From JAGQOZ01 sp041399205 (GTDB taxonomy: Bacteria > Planctomycetota > Planctomycetia > Pirellulales > Pirellulaceae), in the NCBI GenBank assembly GCA_041399205.1, contig JAWKTK010000021.1, positions 1 to 64,000 of the forward strand: a stretch of 64,000 nt of DNA, in the 5' to 3' direction. The position numbers and the translations under genes are program-made. Position 1 is the first letter of the stretch. Each line of letters begins with the position of its first letter. Under the pieces are notes generated by a model, which saw only the letters and a list, made by a program, of their open reading frames with translations, was not told where the DNA came from and ran no database searches. Of this stretch, positions 1 through 10,600 are shown piece by piece.

Positions 1-1
1 C

Positions 2-3000
2 AACAGTATGGTTCGCGGGCTGGTGATCCGGGATGTCGGCGGAGATGGAATTCAAATTGATCAGGATGCGTCGGGGATTACGATCGCGGGCAACTGGATT
101 GGACAATTCAACAGCGACGGTAGCGATGCCGGTGCTGGCGAAGTAATCGGCGGCAACGGCATTTTCATCGATGGTGATAGTAATGTCATCGGCGGAACGA
201 CCGCCGCCGATCGCAACGTTATCAACGAACGCATCTTCTTGTACTCGACCAGCGCCCATGACAACGTGATCGCTGGCAACTACCTGGGCACGGACACGAC
301 AGGCAACAGCGTGTTGGCCAGCGGCGGCGCCTGGCAAGGTGTCGTGGCAACCAACAATGCCCACCACAATACCATCGGCGGCGCGACCGATGCGCACCGC
401 AACATCATCTCGGGCGAGTTTGCCGGGATTGATATCGAGGACAGCATCACCAACAACTTCACCATCCAGAACAACTGGATCGGCCTGGGTGCGGACGGCA
501 GCACCGTTCTGGGAAGCGGCGACTACGGCATCTACCTCTATTCCGGCGACAATCATGTCATCGGTGGGGTCGGCACCGGCAACGTCATCCTAGGCAGTGG
601 CGTCGGTATCGGCTTCACTGTCGAGGTGGATGGCACGACGGTGCAAGGCAACTTCATCGGAATCGACGAAACGGGAACCATCGTTGCTGGCAACGATGTC
701 GGTATCGAGATCGCCTGGGGATCGTCCGGCAATGTTATCGGCGGCGTCAATGCCGGCGAGGGCAATGTCATCACCGCCAGCACGGGCGCGGGTATTTCGG
801 TGCTGTCCAGTTCGAGCCCCGTAAACAACAGCATTCGCGGTAACGCGATCTACGACAATGACGGCCTGGGCATCGATCTGCACAACGACGGCGTTACCGC
901 CAACGATGCAGGCGATGCCGACATGGGCGCGAACAACCTGCAAAACTGGGCGGTGTTGACTTCGGCAGCAATCGCGGATGATGGCACGTTTAGCTACCAA
1001 CTTGATACGACCACACTGGCGGCGGGAACCTATACTGTCGACTTCTACGCCAGCACCAATCGCGACGGCGGTCAAGTCGAAGGAAAGCGATATCTGGGTT
1101 CGCTCAGCGGAGTGGCCAACGGCAATAGTTCGCTGACAGGATCGTTGTCAGGCATCTCGCTGGCCAGTGGCGAGTACGTGACGCTGGTCACTACCGACGC
1201 CAACGGCAACAGCAGTGAATTCTCCAACTACGCCGTGGCCACCGACAGCGATCCGGGCGGAGCGACACCGAGCGACCTGCAAGCAGTAACGACCAGCGAA
1301 GGCGGCCTGAGCATCAATGCCGATGGCGGCAATGATATCTATCTCAAAGCCGACGACGGCGGCGCGATCCTTGGCGGGCTGACGGACTTCACGGTGGAAA
1401 TTCAGCTCGCCATCGGTAGCCCACTCACCGACACACCCCTGCTGTCTTATGCGACGGCAGGCGCCGAGAATGAAGTCATGCTGTGGCTCAACAGCTCGGG
1501 CACACTGCAACTGAAGATCAACGATTATTCGGGTAACTCCAGCACAGTATCATCCACCGTGAGCAGCGCCGATTTCGACGACGGATTGCCTCACACCATC
1601 AGCGCAACGTGGTCATCGGCCACGGGCGACTGGGTCATTTATCTCGATGGTGTCGACGTTGGTTCGGGCACAGGGTTCGTGACCGGGCATACAATCGAAT
1701 CTGGCGGTATTCTGGTCTTGGGACAAGATCAGGACTCGGTCGGCGGTGGCTTCGATTCGGCCCAGCACTTTGCGGGCACTTACTACGATGTACGAGTCTT
1801 TGACGATGTGCGCAGCGCGGGTGAAATCGCGGCCAGCTATCGCAGTGACCTGCCGTTCGACGAAGCCGGCATGATCGCTAACTGGAGGTTCGATCAGCTT
1901 TCAACCGATGGCGTAGTAATCGATGCGGTAAGCGGCAATAACCTCACCGTCAAGCATGTAAATGGCGCGGGATTTACGGCGAGTGAACCTTCGCTGACGT
2001 TCACGTTGAATGAGAACGCCTTGGCTGGAACGGTTGTTGGCCAGGTGAGCGGAGTCGATGCTGAGCGGGAAGCTCGGATCGCGCAGGTGTTGGCCGCTGA
2101 TCCAGACTTGCGTTACAACGCGGAGACGGGCAGTTTCTACAAGGTTGTCACATCGGGTGCGATGGACAAAAACGCAGCGTTATCCATCGTCAGCTCGACG
2201 ACGCTCAACGGTGTTGTGGGGACGCTTCCCACAGTCACGTCGGCCAACGAAAATGAATTCCTGCGGCAACTTGTGTCGCTCACTGGAACGTCCAGTGCTT
2301 GGTTAAGCGGGTCAGATGCGGCGGTTGCTGACGAATGGCGCTGGGCGGATGGAACGCTGTTTTGGGTCGGTGATGCCAGTGGGTATCGAGTCGATGGCCA
2401 GTATGTGAACTTCAGTGCCACAGAACCCGATGGTGGCACCAACACGTCGATTACGTCCCTTTCACTCAGTGGTAGCACCGGCGAGTGGAAGGATAGTTCG
2501 GCGTTCTTGCTGAACACCGGACTAATCATCGAATACAACGCTGACGAAGTGCTCGATGCGACCAACGCTTTGACGTATTCGATCCAGTCCCAAACCGTCA
2601 CCGGGGCCTTCGCGATCAACAGTGACACTGGCGAGATCACCGTCGCCGATGGTTCGCTGCTGGACTACGAAACCAACGCGACTCACACCGTGACCGTCCG
2701 AGTCAGCGATGGCACGGCAACTTACGATGAAGCTTTCACGATTTCGCTGGACAACATCACAGAGCCTGCCAACAACGCGCCGACGAATCTGTCCAGCGGC
2801 ATCGAGCTGAATACGGACGGCGGGAACGATGCGTATCTGATCACCAACAACGCGCAAAGCTTGCTCGGCGGAGCGGCAAGCTTCACGCTCGAAGCGATTT
2901 TTACGGGAGTTCATGATCCGTCGAACACAACGTACTCGATCCTCTCCTATGAAACAGATACTCAAACTAACGCGATGGCACTGGATTTGGTGGAGGGCGG

Positions 3001-6000
3001 AGGCGTTCTGTTTTATGTGAACGGTACCGCCATGTATTTCAGTGACGCGAACTACACAGCGCAATTGCTCGATGGTGGTCAGCATCATATTGCGGTGAGT
3101 TGGGACAATACGAACGGCGATGTTGCGTTGTATATCGATGGCGAGCTGCAAGAGACAGCTTTCGGACTCAAGCAAGGAAATACACTATCCAGTTCCGCAG
3201 CGTCCGCGATCGTCCTGGGGCAAAGTCAGAGTGGGGTTGATAGTGGCTACGATTCCAATAGCGAGTTCACGGGTACACTTTATGACGTTCGCCTCTGGAA
3301 CGAAGCCCGCAGCGAAGCCGAGATCGCACTGAACTATCAGCACAAGTTCGAAAGCGGCAGTTTGCCCAGCGGCCTGATCGCCAACTGGCAGATGGATGGC
3401 TTCAATGGCTCGAATGAAGTCGTCGATGTTGTCAGCGGCAACAACCTGAGCATTGGACATGCCACCGGCACGGGCTTCATCGTCAGCACGCCGGTCGAAG
3501 ACCTGCACATCAGTGAAAACGCGGCCGGTGGAACCAGCGTTGGCTTCGTCATGCCGAATGACCCGGATTCGCCGCAGGACATTGTCAGCGATGGGTTGTT
3601 TCAAGACTTCGGCAGCCACTGGGCGACACGAGGTGAAGGTGCCGTCTTGTACCAGAACCCAGCTACTTGGGATCCTTCCCCACTTGGAGGAAACAGCATT
3701 GAGCTGGGCGTCGCTGCGGGGCCCGGTGGTGTTGAGCAAACTCTGACCACGGAAGTCGGAAAACGTTATCAAGTTGTCTTCGCATTATCTGGCGACTGGG
3801 ATGGTGGCGAGGATGTGAAGGACCTGCGTGCCAGCGCGGGAGGTGTGTCGCAAGATTTCTCAGTGAGTCAGCCAAGCGGCTGGACTCAGCTCAACCGATT
3901 GTGGGAACACCGCAGCTTCGAGTTTACGGCTGATAGCACGTCCACGAAGCTCGCGTTTGATAGTCTCGAATTCGGTGTCACGAACCGCGCAGCAATCATC
4001 GCGGATATTCGCGTCATCGAAATCCCCGCCGCGGTCACGACGATTCTGAACAACGATCCGACGCTGTCCTACGACGCGGCGACGGGAAAGTTTTACCGAT
4101 TCGTGAATGCAGATGTGTCGTGGACGGCGGCGAGAGATGCGGCAGTCGCATCAAAGCTAAATGGTTCCACCGGACAGCTCGTGACGATTCGTTCCGCGTA
4201 CGAGAACGAGCTGATTCGTGAACTCACCGATGAGGTTGGAAAGCGACCTTGGATCGGTGCGAGCGATCAGACGATTGAAGGCGAGTGGCGGTGGCAGAGT
4301 CAAGCAAGCGATGGAGATCAATTCTGGCAAGGCGATGGCACGACCGGCAATAGTATCGCTGGCCAGTATCAGAATTGGAATTTGCCAAACCCACAGGCAT
4401 CATCGGCAACCGATGACTATGCCATCATGCTCGGCACCGGCGAATGGGCTGATCGCGAGTCCAGCGACACGCAGTCGTACGTCATCGAATGGGACGCCAA
4501 CGAGGTTCTTTCCAACTTCACGTTCAGCCTGACCAACGATGCGGGCGGACGCTTTGCGATCGATAGCAACACCGGCGAAATCACGGTCGCTGATGGTTCG
4601 CTGCTGGACTACGAAACAGCCACTTCGCACAATGTCACCATTCAAGTCACCGACGCGGCAGGCAACACGTACAGTGAAGTCATGTCGATCGCCGTCGACA
4701 ACGAGCTGGAGCCAGTGATCCTCGGATTGCCGCAGGATTACGTGACCGAGCTCAACCAGTCTTCACCGTTGATTCACCTGCGACTGGGCGAATCGAGCGG
4801 CAGCACGGCCGTTGATTCGGCCGGCAATCATGATGGTACGTACCTGGGCGGTGTCGTACTGGGCGCGACGGGCGCCATCGATGGTGACGCTGACACCGCA
4901 GTCACGTTTGCCAATGCCCAGCATATCGCGGTGGCCCATTCGCCCGATCTCCTGGTGGACGAAGGGACGTTCCAGTTGTGGTTCAAGACCAGCGACATCA
5001 CGCAGGAAGGAACGCTGTTCAGCAAGGACGCGATGACCTTCGGCGCTGGCGGGCATATCACGGCTGAAATTACCACCAGTGGCGAGATCCAGGTTCGTTT
5101 GCAGTCGGCCAGTGGTCAGTACTACATTAGCACGAATTCTGCAACTCAGCCGATTACCGAGAACGAGTGGCACCACTTCGCCTTCAGCTTCGGCAGTGGC
5201 GGCATGAAGTTGTACATTGACGGACAGTTGATGGATTCCGATGCCTACACGGGCGGTCTGGGCACGTCGTCCGGTGGCAGTGGCAATGCTGAAACGCTGG
5301 TGATTGGGGCGGCGAACGATCACAGCACCCCTGGAACGACCGACGACCTCCAGCGGTTCTACGAAGGACAAATTGACGAATTCGCGCTGTTAGGTTCGCA
5401 GCTCAGCGATGCTCAGGTGCTCGACTTGTTCCAGAGCCAGTCGCCGGGCTATGTGATTCCAGAAGACACCACGCTTGTCTTCAGCACCGCCAACGGCAAC
5501 GCCATCTCGGTCAGTGATACGCTGGCGACAACCGATACACCGTTGCAGGTCTTCCTGTCGGTGAACGATGGCACATTGACCTTATCCCAAACGACGGGAC
5601 TGACGATTCCCGGCGGAGCCAACGGTTCGTCGTTCATGACGATCCAGGGGACCGAGTCCGATATCAATGCAGCGTTGGAAGGCATGACGTTCACGCCGGA
5701 CGCGGATTTCAACGGCGCAGTGACGCTGAATATGCAAACTTCGCTGGGTGCCGACCTGGAGGGCTTTTATACATTTGAAGGCGGCAACGCGAACGATCAG
5801 TCGGCCGGTGCAGCGAAGAATGGAACGCTCAACGGAGGCGCCACAACCGTCATCGACGGAGCGCGGGGCGAAGTGTTGAGTCTAGATGGATCGCCCAGCA
5901 GCAACGTTCTTATCAATGGGCGATTCGCTCAGTCTTCCAGCGTCACTCTGGCGGCGTGGGTAAATTTGAGTGCAGCGGATACTCTGGGCGCAGAGGTCAT

Positions 6001-7633
6001 TGCCCTAGGGAACGACATTGGATTGCGTTTGGATGATGTCAATTCCTCTCGTGGTCTGACTCTCTATGCCTTTAACGGCAGCTTTTGGGACAACGCAGAA
6101 TCGAATATCAACGTCGCGGGAACTGGCTGGCGCCATGTCGCTGGCACATTTGACGCAGCGACGGGCACGCTTAAGGTCTTTCTAGATGGAGAGGAAGTCG
6201 GCAGCTTCACAGGTGGATCGCTCGTTTATCAGGGTATCGACACAGATACCTACATCGGCAAGCACGGCACAGCCGCGGTCGGTGACTATGACTTCAATGG
6301 CCTGATCGATGACGCTCGCATCTACAGCCGAGCTCTCTCGGCCAACGAGATTTCCGCGCTGGCTGGAGATGCCGCAGAAGTGCCCGCCATTGTGGCGATC
6401 ACGGTTGATCCCGTCAACGATGCACCGGACTTCAACGCAGGTGACGGAATGGTCACGACGGCCGTGGGAAGTTCGGAGGACTTTGGCAAGAGTGTGGCGG
6501 TGCAGAGCGACGGAAAGATCTTGGTGGCCGGCCACAGCTACAACGGTGCTGAGTACGACTTCGCTCTGACTCGTTACAACGCCGACGGTTCGCTGGACAC
6601 CAGCTTCTCGACCGATGGCATGGTTACCACCGACTTTGGCGGGACGCAAGACAGGGGCCAAAGCGTAGCCATTCAAGACGATGGGAAGATCCTGGTGGGT
6701 GGCTACATCGAAAACGGCAGCGCTCGAGACTTCGCACTCGTTCGATTTAACGCCGACGGCACTCTCGATACAACGTTTTCCGGTGATGGCAAGGTCACGA
6801 CGAATCTTGGTTCCAATTTCGATTACGGCTACAGCATCACCGTGCAGGACGATGGCAAGATCCTGGTGGCCGGAGACGCGACTCCCGGTGGAACACAAGA
6901 TTTTGCAATGATTCGTTACAACAGCGATGGCACGCTAGATACCAGTTTTTCGGGCGACGGAATCGTCACCACCGCCGTGGGGTCCGACTATGACTACGGA
7001 AAATCGGTCACGGTACAAGCCGATGGTAAGATCCTGGTCGCTGGCTTCAGCAACGACGGCACGAACAACGATTTCAGGCTGATCCGCTACAACACCGACG
7101 GCTCACTGGATACCAGTTTCTCGGGCGATGGTATTGTCACCACCGCCATTGGATCGGCTAACGATTACGGCTTCAGTGTTACCACGCAGGACGACGGCAA
7201 GATTCTGGTGGCGGGCTATAGCCACAACGGGATCGACAACGACTTTGCGTTGGTGCGTTACAACAGCGACGGCTCGCTGGACACCAGTTTCTCGGGCGAT
7301 GGCATCGTGACCACCGCCATTGGAGCTGGCGAAGACCGAGCTTACAGCGTCACCGTTCAGTATGATGGTAAGATCTTGGTGGCGGGTTATAGTAACAACG
7401 GGACCGACAACGACTTTGCAGTCACTCGCTACAACAGTGACGGTTCGCTGGATAACAGTTTCTCGGGAGACGGGATCGCAACGTTCGCGATTGGGGCTGG
7501 CAACGACAGTGGTTACAGCCTCACAGTCCAAGCCGATGGCAAGATCGTGGTAGCGGGCGAAAGCCACAACGGCAGCGACCGCGACTTTGCCTTGCTGCGA
7601 CTCAATAGCGACGGCACACTGGACGCGTTTTGA
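2..7633 (+). CDS. Giant surface protein, N-terminal section (5' end outside window; frameshifted at 7628-7631)
   Basis: Upstream part of a giant secreted, probably adhesive protein. Frame 2 is open from the first base, so the real start lies before the window. Domains by residue from the Met at base 8: right-handed beta-helix repeats with NVIGG and GNYLGTD motifs (1-320); LamG-like jelly roll (about 430-650); C-type-lectin-like (690-850); cadherin-like (855-918); LamG (925-1158); DUF642-like carbohydrate-binding module (1190-1340); second C-type-lectin-like (1345-1500); cadherin-like; LamG (1571-1811); cadherin-like; LamG (1916-2126); seven delta-60 repeats (2140-2541). The frame ends at TGA 7631-7633, but removing one T from TTTT 7628-7631 gives LDAFDLANTLDG and continues into the next entry. 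The intact counterpart at 12380-12430 shows the same junction. No single function is proven; adhesion or matrix binding is inferred from the domains. Confidence 0.85.
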   Translation, partial: NSMVRGLVIRDVGGDGIQIDQDASGITIAGNWIGQFNSDGSDAGAGEVIGGNGIFIDGDSNVIGGTTAADRNVINERIFLYSTSAHDNVIAGNYLGTDTTGNSVLASGGAWQGVVATNNAHHNTIGGATDAHRNIISGEFAGIDIEDSITNNFTIQNNWIGLGADGSTVLGSGDYGIYLYSGDNHVIGGVGTGNVILGSGVGIGFTVEVDGTTVQGNFIGIDETGTIVAGNDVGIEIAWGSSGNVIGGVNAGEGNVITASTGAGISVLSSSSPVNNSIRGNAIYDNDGLGIDLHNDGVTANDAGDADMGANNLQNWAVLTSAAIADDGTFSYQLDTTTLAAGTYTVDFYASTNRDGGQVEGKRYLGSLSGVANGNSSLTGSLSGISLASGEYVTLVTTDANGNSSEFSNYAVATDSDPGGATPSDLQAVTTSEGGLSINADGGNDIYLKADDGGAILGGLTDFTVEIQLAIGSPLTDTPLLSYATAGAENEVMLWLNSSGTLQLKINDYSGNSSTVSSTVSSADFDDGLPHTISATWSSATGDWVIYLDGVDVGSGTGFVTGHTIESGGILVLGQDQDSVGGGFDSAQHFAGTYYDVRVFDDVRSAGEIAASYRSDLPFDEAGMIANWRFDQLSTDGVVIDAVSGNNLTVKHVNGAGFTASEPSLTFTLNENALAGTVVGQVSGVDAEREARIAQVLAADPDLRYNAETGSFYKVVTSGAMDKNAALSIVSSTTLNGVVGTLPTVTSANENEFLRQLVSLTGTSSAWLSGSDAAVADEWRWADGTLFWVGDASGYRVDGQYVNFSATEPDGGTNTSITSLSLSGSTGEWKDSSAFLLNTGLIIEYNADEVLDATNALTYSIQSQTVTGAFAINSDTGEITVADGSLLDYETNATHTVTVRVSDGTATYDEAFTISLDNITEPANNAPTNLSSGIELNTDGGNDAYLITNNAQSLLGGAASFTLEAIFTGVHDPSNTTYSILSYETDTQTNAMALDLVEGGGVLFYVNGTAMYFSDANYTAQLLDGGQHHIAVSWDNTNGDVALYIDGELQETAFGLKQGNTLSSSAASAIVLGQSQSGVDSGYDSNSEFTGTLYDVRLWNEARSEAEIALNYQHKFESGSLPSGLIANWQMDGFNGSNEVVDVVSGNNLSIGHATGTGFIVSTPVEDLHISENAAGGTSVGFVMPNDPDSPQDIVSDGLFQDFGSHWATRGEGAVLYQNPATWDPSPLGGNSIELGVAAGPGGVEQTLTTEVGKRYQVVFALSGDWDGGEDVKDLRASAGGVSQDFSVSQPSGWTQLNRLWEHRSFEFTADSTSTKLAFDSLEFGVTNRAAIIADIRVIEIPAAVTTILNNDPTLSYDAATGKFYRFVNADVSWTAARDAAVASKLNGSTGQLVTIRSAYENELIRELTDEVGKRPWIGASDQTIEGEWRWQSQASDGDQFWQGDGTTGNSIAGQYQNWNLPNPQASSATDDYAIMLGTGEWADRESSDTQSYVIEWDANEVLSNFTFSLTNDAGGRFAIDSNTGEITVADGSLLDYETATSHNVTIQVTDAAGNTYSEVMSIAVDNELEPVILGLPQDYVTELNQSSPLIHLRLGESSGSTAVDSAGNHDGTYLGGVVLGATGAIDGDADTAVTFANAQHIAVAHSPDLLVDEGTFQLWFKTSDITQEGTLFSKDAMTFGAGGHITAEITTSGEIQVRLQSASGQYYISTNSATQPITENEWHHFAFSFGSGGMKLYIDGQLMDSDAYTGGLGTSSGGSGNAETLVIGAANDHSTPGTTDDLQRFYEGQIDEFALLGSQLSDAQVLDLFQSQSPGYVIPEDTTLVFSTANGNAISVSDTLATTDTPLQVFLSVNDGTLTLSQTTGLTIPGGANGSSFMTIQGTESDINAALEGMTFTPDADFNGAVTLNMQTSLGADLEGFYTFEGGNANDQSAGAAKNGTLNGGATTVIDGARGEVLSLDGSPSSNVLINGRFAQSSSVTLAAWVNLSAADTLGAEVIALGNDIGLRLDDVNSSRGLTLYAFNGSFWDNAESNINVAGTGWRHVAGTFDAATGTLKVFLDGEEVGSFTGGSLVYQGIDTDTYIGKHGTAAVGDYDFNGLIDDARIYSRALSANEISALAGDAAEVPAIVAITVDPVNDAPDFNAGDGMVTTAVGSSEDFGKSVAVQSDGKILVAGHSYNGAEYDFALTRYNADGSLDTSFSTDGMVTTDFGGTQDRGQSVAIQDDGKILVGGYIENGSARDFALVRFNADGTLDTTFSGDGKVTTNLGSNFDYGYSITVQDDGKILVAGDATPGGTQDFAMIRYNSDGTLDTSFSGDGIVTTAVGSDYDYGKSVTVQADGKILVAGFSNDGTNNDFRLIRYNTDGSLDTSFSGDGIVTTAIGSANDYGFSVTTQDDGKILVAGYSHNGIDNDFALVRYNSDGSLDTSFSGDGIVTTAIGAGEDRAYSVTVQYDGKILVAGYSNNGTDNDFAVTRYNSDGSLDNSFSGDGIATFAIGAGNDSGYSLTVQADGKIVVAGESHNGSDRDFALLRLNSDGTLDAF
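6427..7630 (+). repeat. Seven delta-60 repeats, array 1
   Basis: Seven consecutive units of about 56 residues, each with the pattern VTT-x-GS...YSVTVQDDGKILVAG...DF-LVRYN-DGSLDTSF. The last unit reaches the frameshift at 7628-7631. The unit matches the uncharacterised delta-60 repeat family; a seven-unit array fits a seven-bladed beta-propeller (inference). Confidence 0.85.
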
Positions 7634-10600
7634 CCTCGCCAACACGCTCGATGGCAATCCGACCTACGTCGAAGGCGGTGCTGCGGTGGTGCTGGACAGC
7701 GATGTGCAGATCTTTGACGCGGAGCTGAGCGCGGCGAACGACTTCAATGGTGCCACTCTCACGCTTTCTCGCAATGGTGGCGCGAACGTGCAGGACGTGT
7801 TCAACGCCACAGGCACCTTGTCGTCCATCTCTGCGGCCAGTGGCAATTTGGTGGTTGGCGGTACCACCATCGGTACCTACACCAACAGCGGCGGCACGCT
7901 GGTATTCACTTTCAACGCCAGTGCAACGAACACGTTGGTGAACTCGGCAATGCAGCAGATCACCTACGCCAACAGCAGTGATACACCTCCTGACAGTGTG
8001 CAAATCGATTGGACGTTCAATGACGGAAACACGGCGGACGCGCAAGGCACGGGCGGCGCATTGGCGGGCACCGGCAGCACGACGGTGAATATCACGGAAG
8101 TCTACGCCTCGGGGACGTCGGACGACGACATCATCGTTGGAACGACGGGATCTGATTCGCTGGACGGTGGTACGGGGAACGACATTGTGCTAGGCGGCGC
8201 AGATCTGCTCGGCAACGGAAACTTCAATAGCACCAGCGTCGATTCGCAGTTCAACGTTACGGGCACCAATAGCGGCTGGACGATCTCGGGCGGCAGTGTC
8301 GACTTCCTGGGACGCGATTTGCAGTCGCTGCTGCGTCCGAACGATGCCAACGATGCGAATTTGCGAGCAGTGGATCTGCACAACGCGACGATTGCCCAAA
8401 CTCTTTCCGGATTGACGATTGGTGAAACGTACAGCGTGGCATTCATGTTGGGTGGTCAAGCGGCTGGCGATCATGTGGTCAACGTTTCGACCGACGGCAC
8501 CGTTGCGGGAACGCAGTCGATTACGGCTACGATGCCAGGCGGCAACACGCTGGGAACGATGGACTGGCAAGCTCGAGTGTACACCTTCACGGCAACGGCA
8601 ACGTCGCACACGCTGAGCATCTCGTCGATCAGCGGCGACGCGTCGGACGGGCCGCTTCTTGCTGGCGTCCGAATGGTGGCCCACTCTGGCGTAAGTGGCA
8701 ACGATACGCTCCGCGGTGGCAGCGGCAATGACGTGGTCATTGGTGCCGCCGGGAACGATAATATTCATGGTGGTTTCGGTGTCGATACGATCTACGGCGG
8801 TGCTGGCGGTGATACGATCGGCCTCAGCGAAGCCGAGGATGGTGTGGCCGATACGGTCGATGGTGGCGACGGATCGGACAGCTATTACATCTACACCAGC
8901 AACACGCCGGACATCTACGTTGACAGCGGCACCGATGGCGCGGTGGACACGATCGTGGGTTATACCGCAGGACACGCGACGTATTATCTGAGGGACACCT
9001 TCTCTAAAGCCACCACTGGTATCGATCGCATCCACGATGCCTACAGTACAAGCTACACGACTTACCTGGGTAATAGCAGCCACGCCACCGCGCTGAACTG
9101 GGATCTGACTGGCATCGACTTGCAGTACATCGAGTACATCTACGGTGGAACGCAGGGCGATACCATTATCGTCGATGATACTGGCGCAGAAACAACCATC
9201 AGCATCTATGGTTTTGGTGGTGATGACACGTTGATCGGAAACACGGCGGACGCGCAAGGCACGGGCGGCGCATTGGCGGGCACCGGCAGCACGACGGTGA
9301 ATATCACGGAAGTCTACGCCTCGGGGACGTCGGACGACGACATCATCGTTGGAACGACGGGATCTGATTCGCTGGACGGTGGTACGGGGAACGACATTGT
9401 GCTAGGCGGCGCAGATCTGCTCGGCAACGGAAACTTCAATAGCACCAGCGTCGATTCGCAGTTCAACGTTACGGGCACCAATAGCGGCTGGACGATCTCG
9501 GGCGGCAGTGTCGACTTCCTGGGACGCGATTTGCAGTCGCTGCTGCGTCCGAACGATGCCAACGATGCGAATTTGCGAGCAGTGGATCTGCACAACGCGA
9601 CGATTGCCCAAACTCTTTCCGGATTGACGATTGGTGAAACGTACAGCGTGGCATTCATGTTGGGTGGTCAAGCGGCTGGCGATCATGTGGTCAACGTTTC
9701 GACCGACGGCACCGTTGCGGGAACGCAGTCGATTACGGCTACGATGCCAGGCGGCAACACGCTGGGAACGATGGACTGGCAAGCTCGAGTGTACACCTTC
9801 ACGGCAACGGCAACGTCGCACACGCTGAGCATCTCGTCGATCAGCGGCGACGCGTCGGACGGGCCGCTTCTTGCTGGCGTCCGAATGGTGGCCCACTCTG
9901 GCGTAAGTGGCAACGATACGCTCCGCGGTGGCAGCGGCAATGACGTGGTCATTGGTGCCGCCGGGAACGATAATATTCATGGTGGTTTCGGTGCCGATAC
10001 GATCTACGGCGGTGCTGGCGGTGATACGATCGGCTTCAGCGAAGCCGAGGATGGTGTGGCCGATACGGTCGATGGTGGCGACGGATCGGACAGTTATTAC
10101 ATCTACGCCAACAACACGCCGGACATCTACGTTGACAGCGGCACCGATGGCGCGGTGGACACGATCGTGGGTTATACCGCAGGACACGCGACGTATTATC
10201 TGAGGGACACCTTCTCTAAAGCCACCACTGGTATCGATCGCATCCACGATGCCTACAGTACAAGCTACACGACTTACCTGGGCAATAGCAGCCACGCCAC
10301 CGCGCTGAACTGGGATCTGACTGGCATCGACTTGCAGTACATCGAGTACATTTTCGGTGGAACGCAGGGCGATACCATCATCGTCGATGACAACGGTACC
10401 GGTGAGACTAGTTACATCTATGGTTACGCCGGCGACGATGACTTGCGTGATGGTGCCGGGGCCCACTACCTGTACGGTGGCAACGACAATGACACCTTGT
10501 ACGGCGGAGCGTCGAACGACTATCTGTACGGTGACGCCGGGATCGATACTGCAGTCTACGATGGCAACTTCTTGGACTACTCAATCAATCGCGCAAGCTA

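Noticed and set aside
2075..4510. C-type-lectin-like, LamG and cadherin modules as eukaryotic contamination
   Set aside because: The same modules are common in planctomycete giant proteins, there are no introns, and the flanking genes are plainly bacterial.
8024..10390. Reading the long tandem repeat as a transposon or CRISPR-like array
   Set aside because: It is a single in-frame protein-coding duplication without inverted ends, transposase, or short spaced repeats.
8190..10466. Two long, nearly identical minus-strand open frames opposite the duplicated block
   Set aside because: They mirror the plus-strand duplication, have Arg/Val/His-rich random composition and no ribosome site or family motif; the plus-strand RTX/cadherin frame is clearly the real one.
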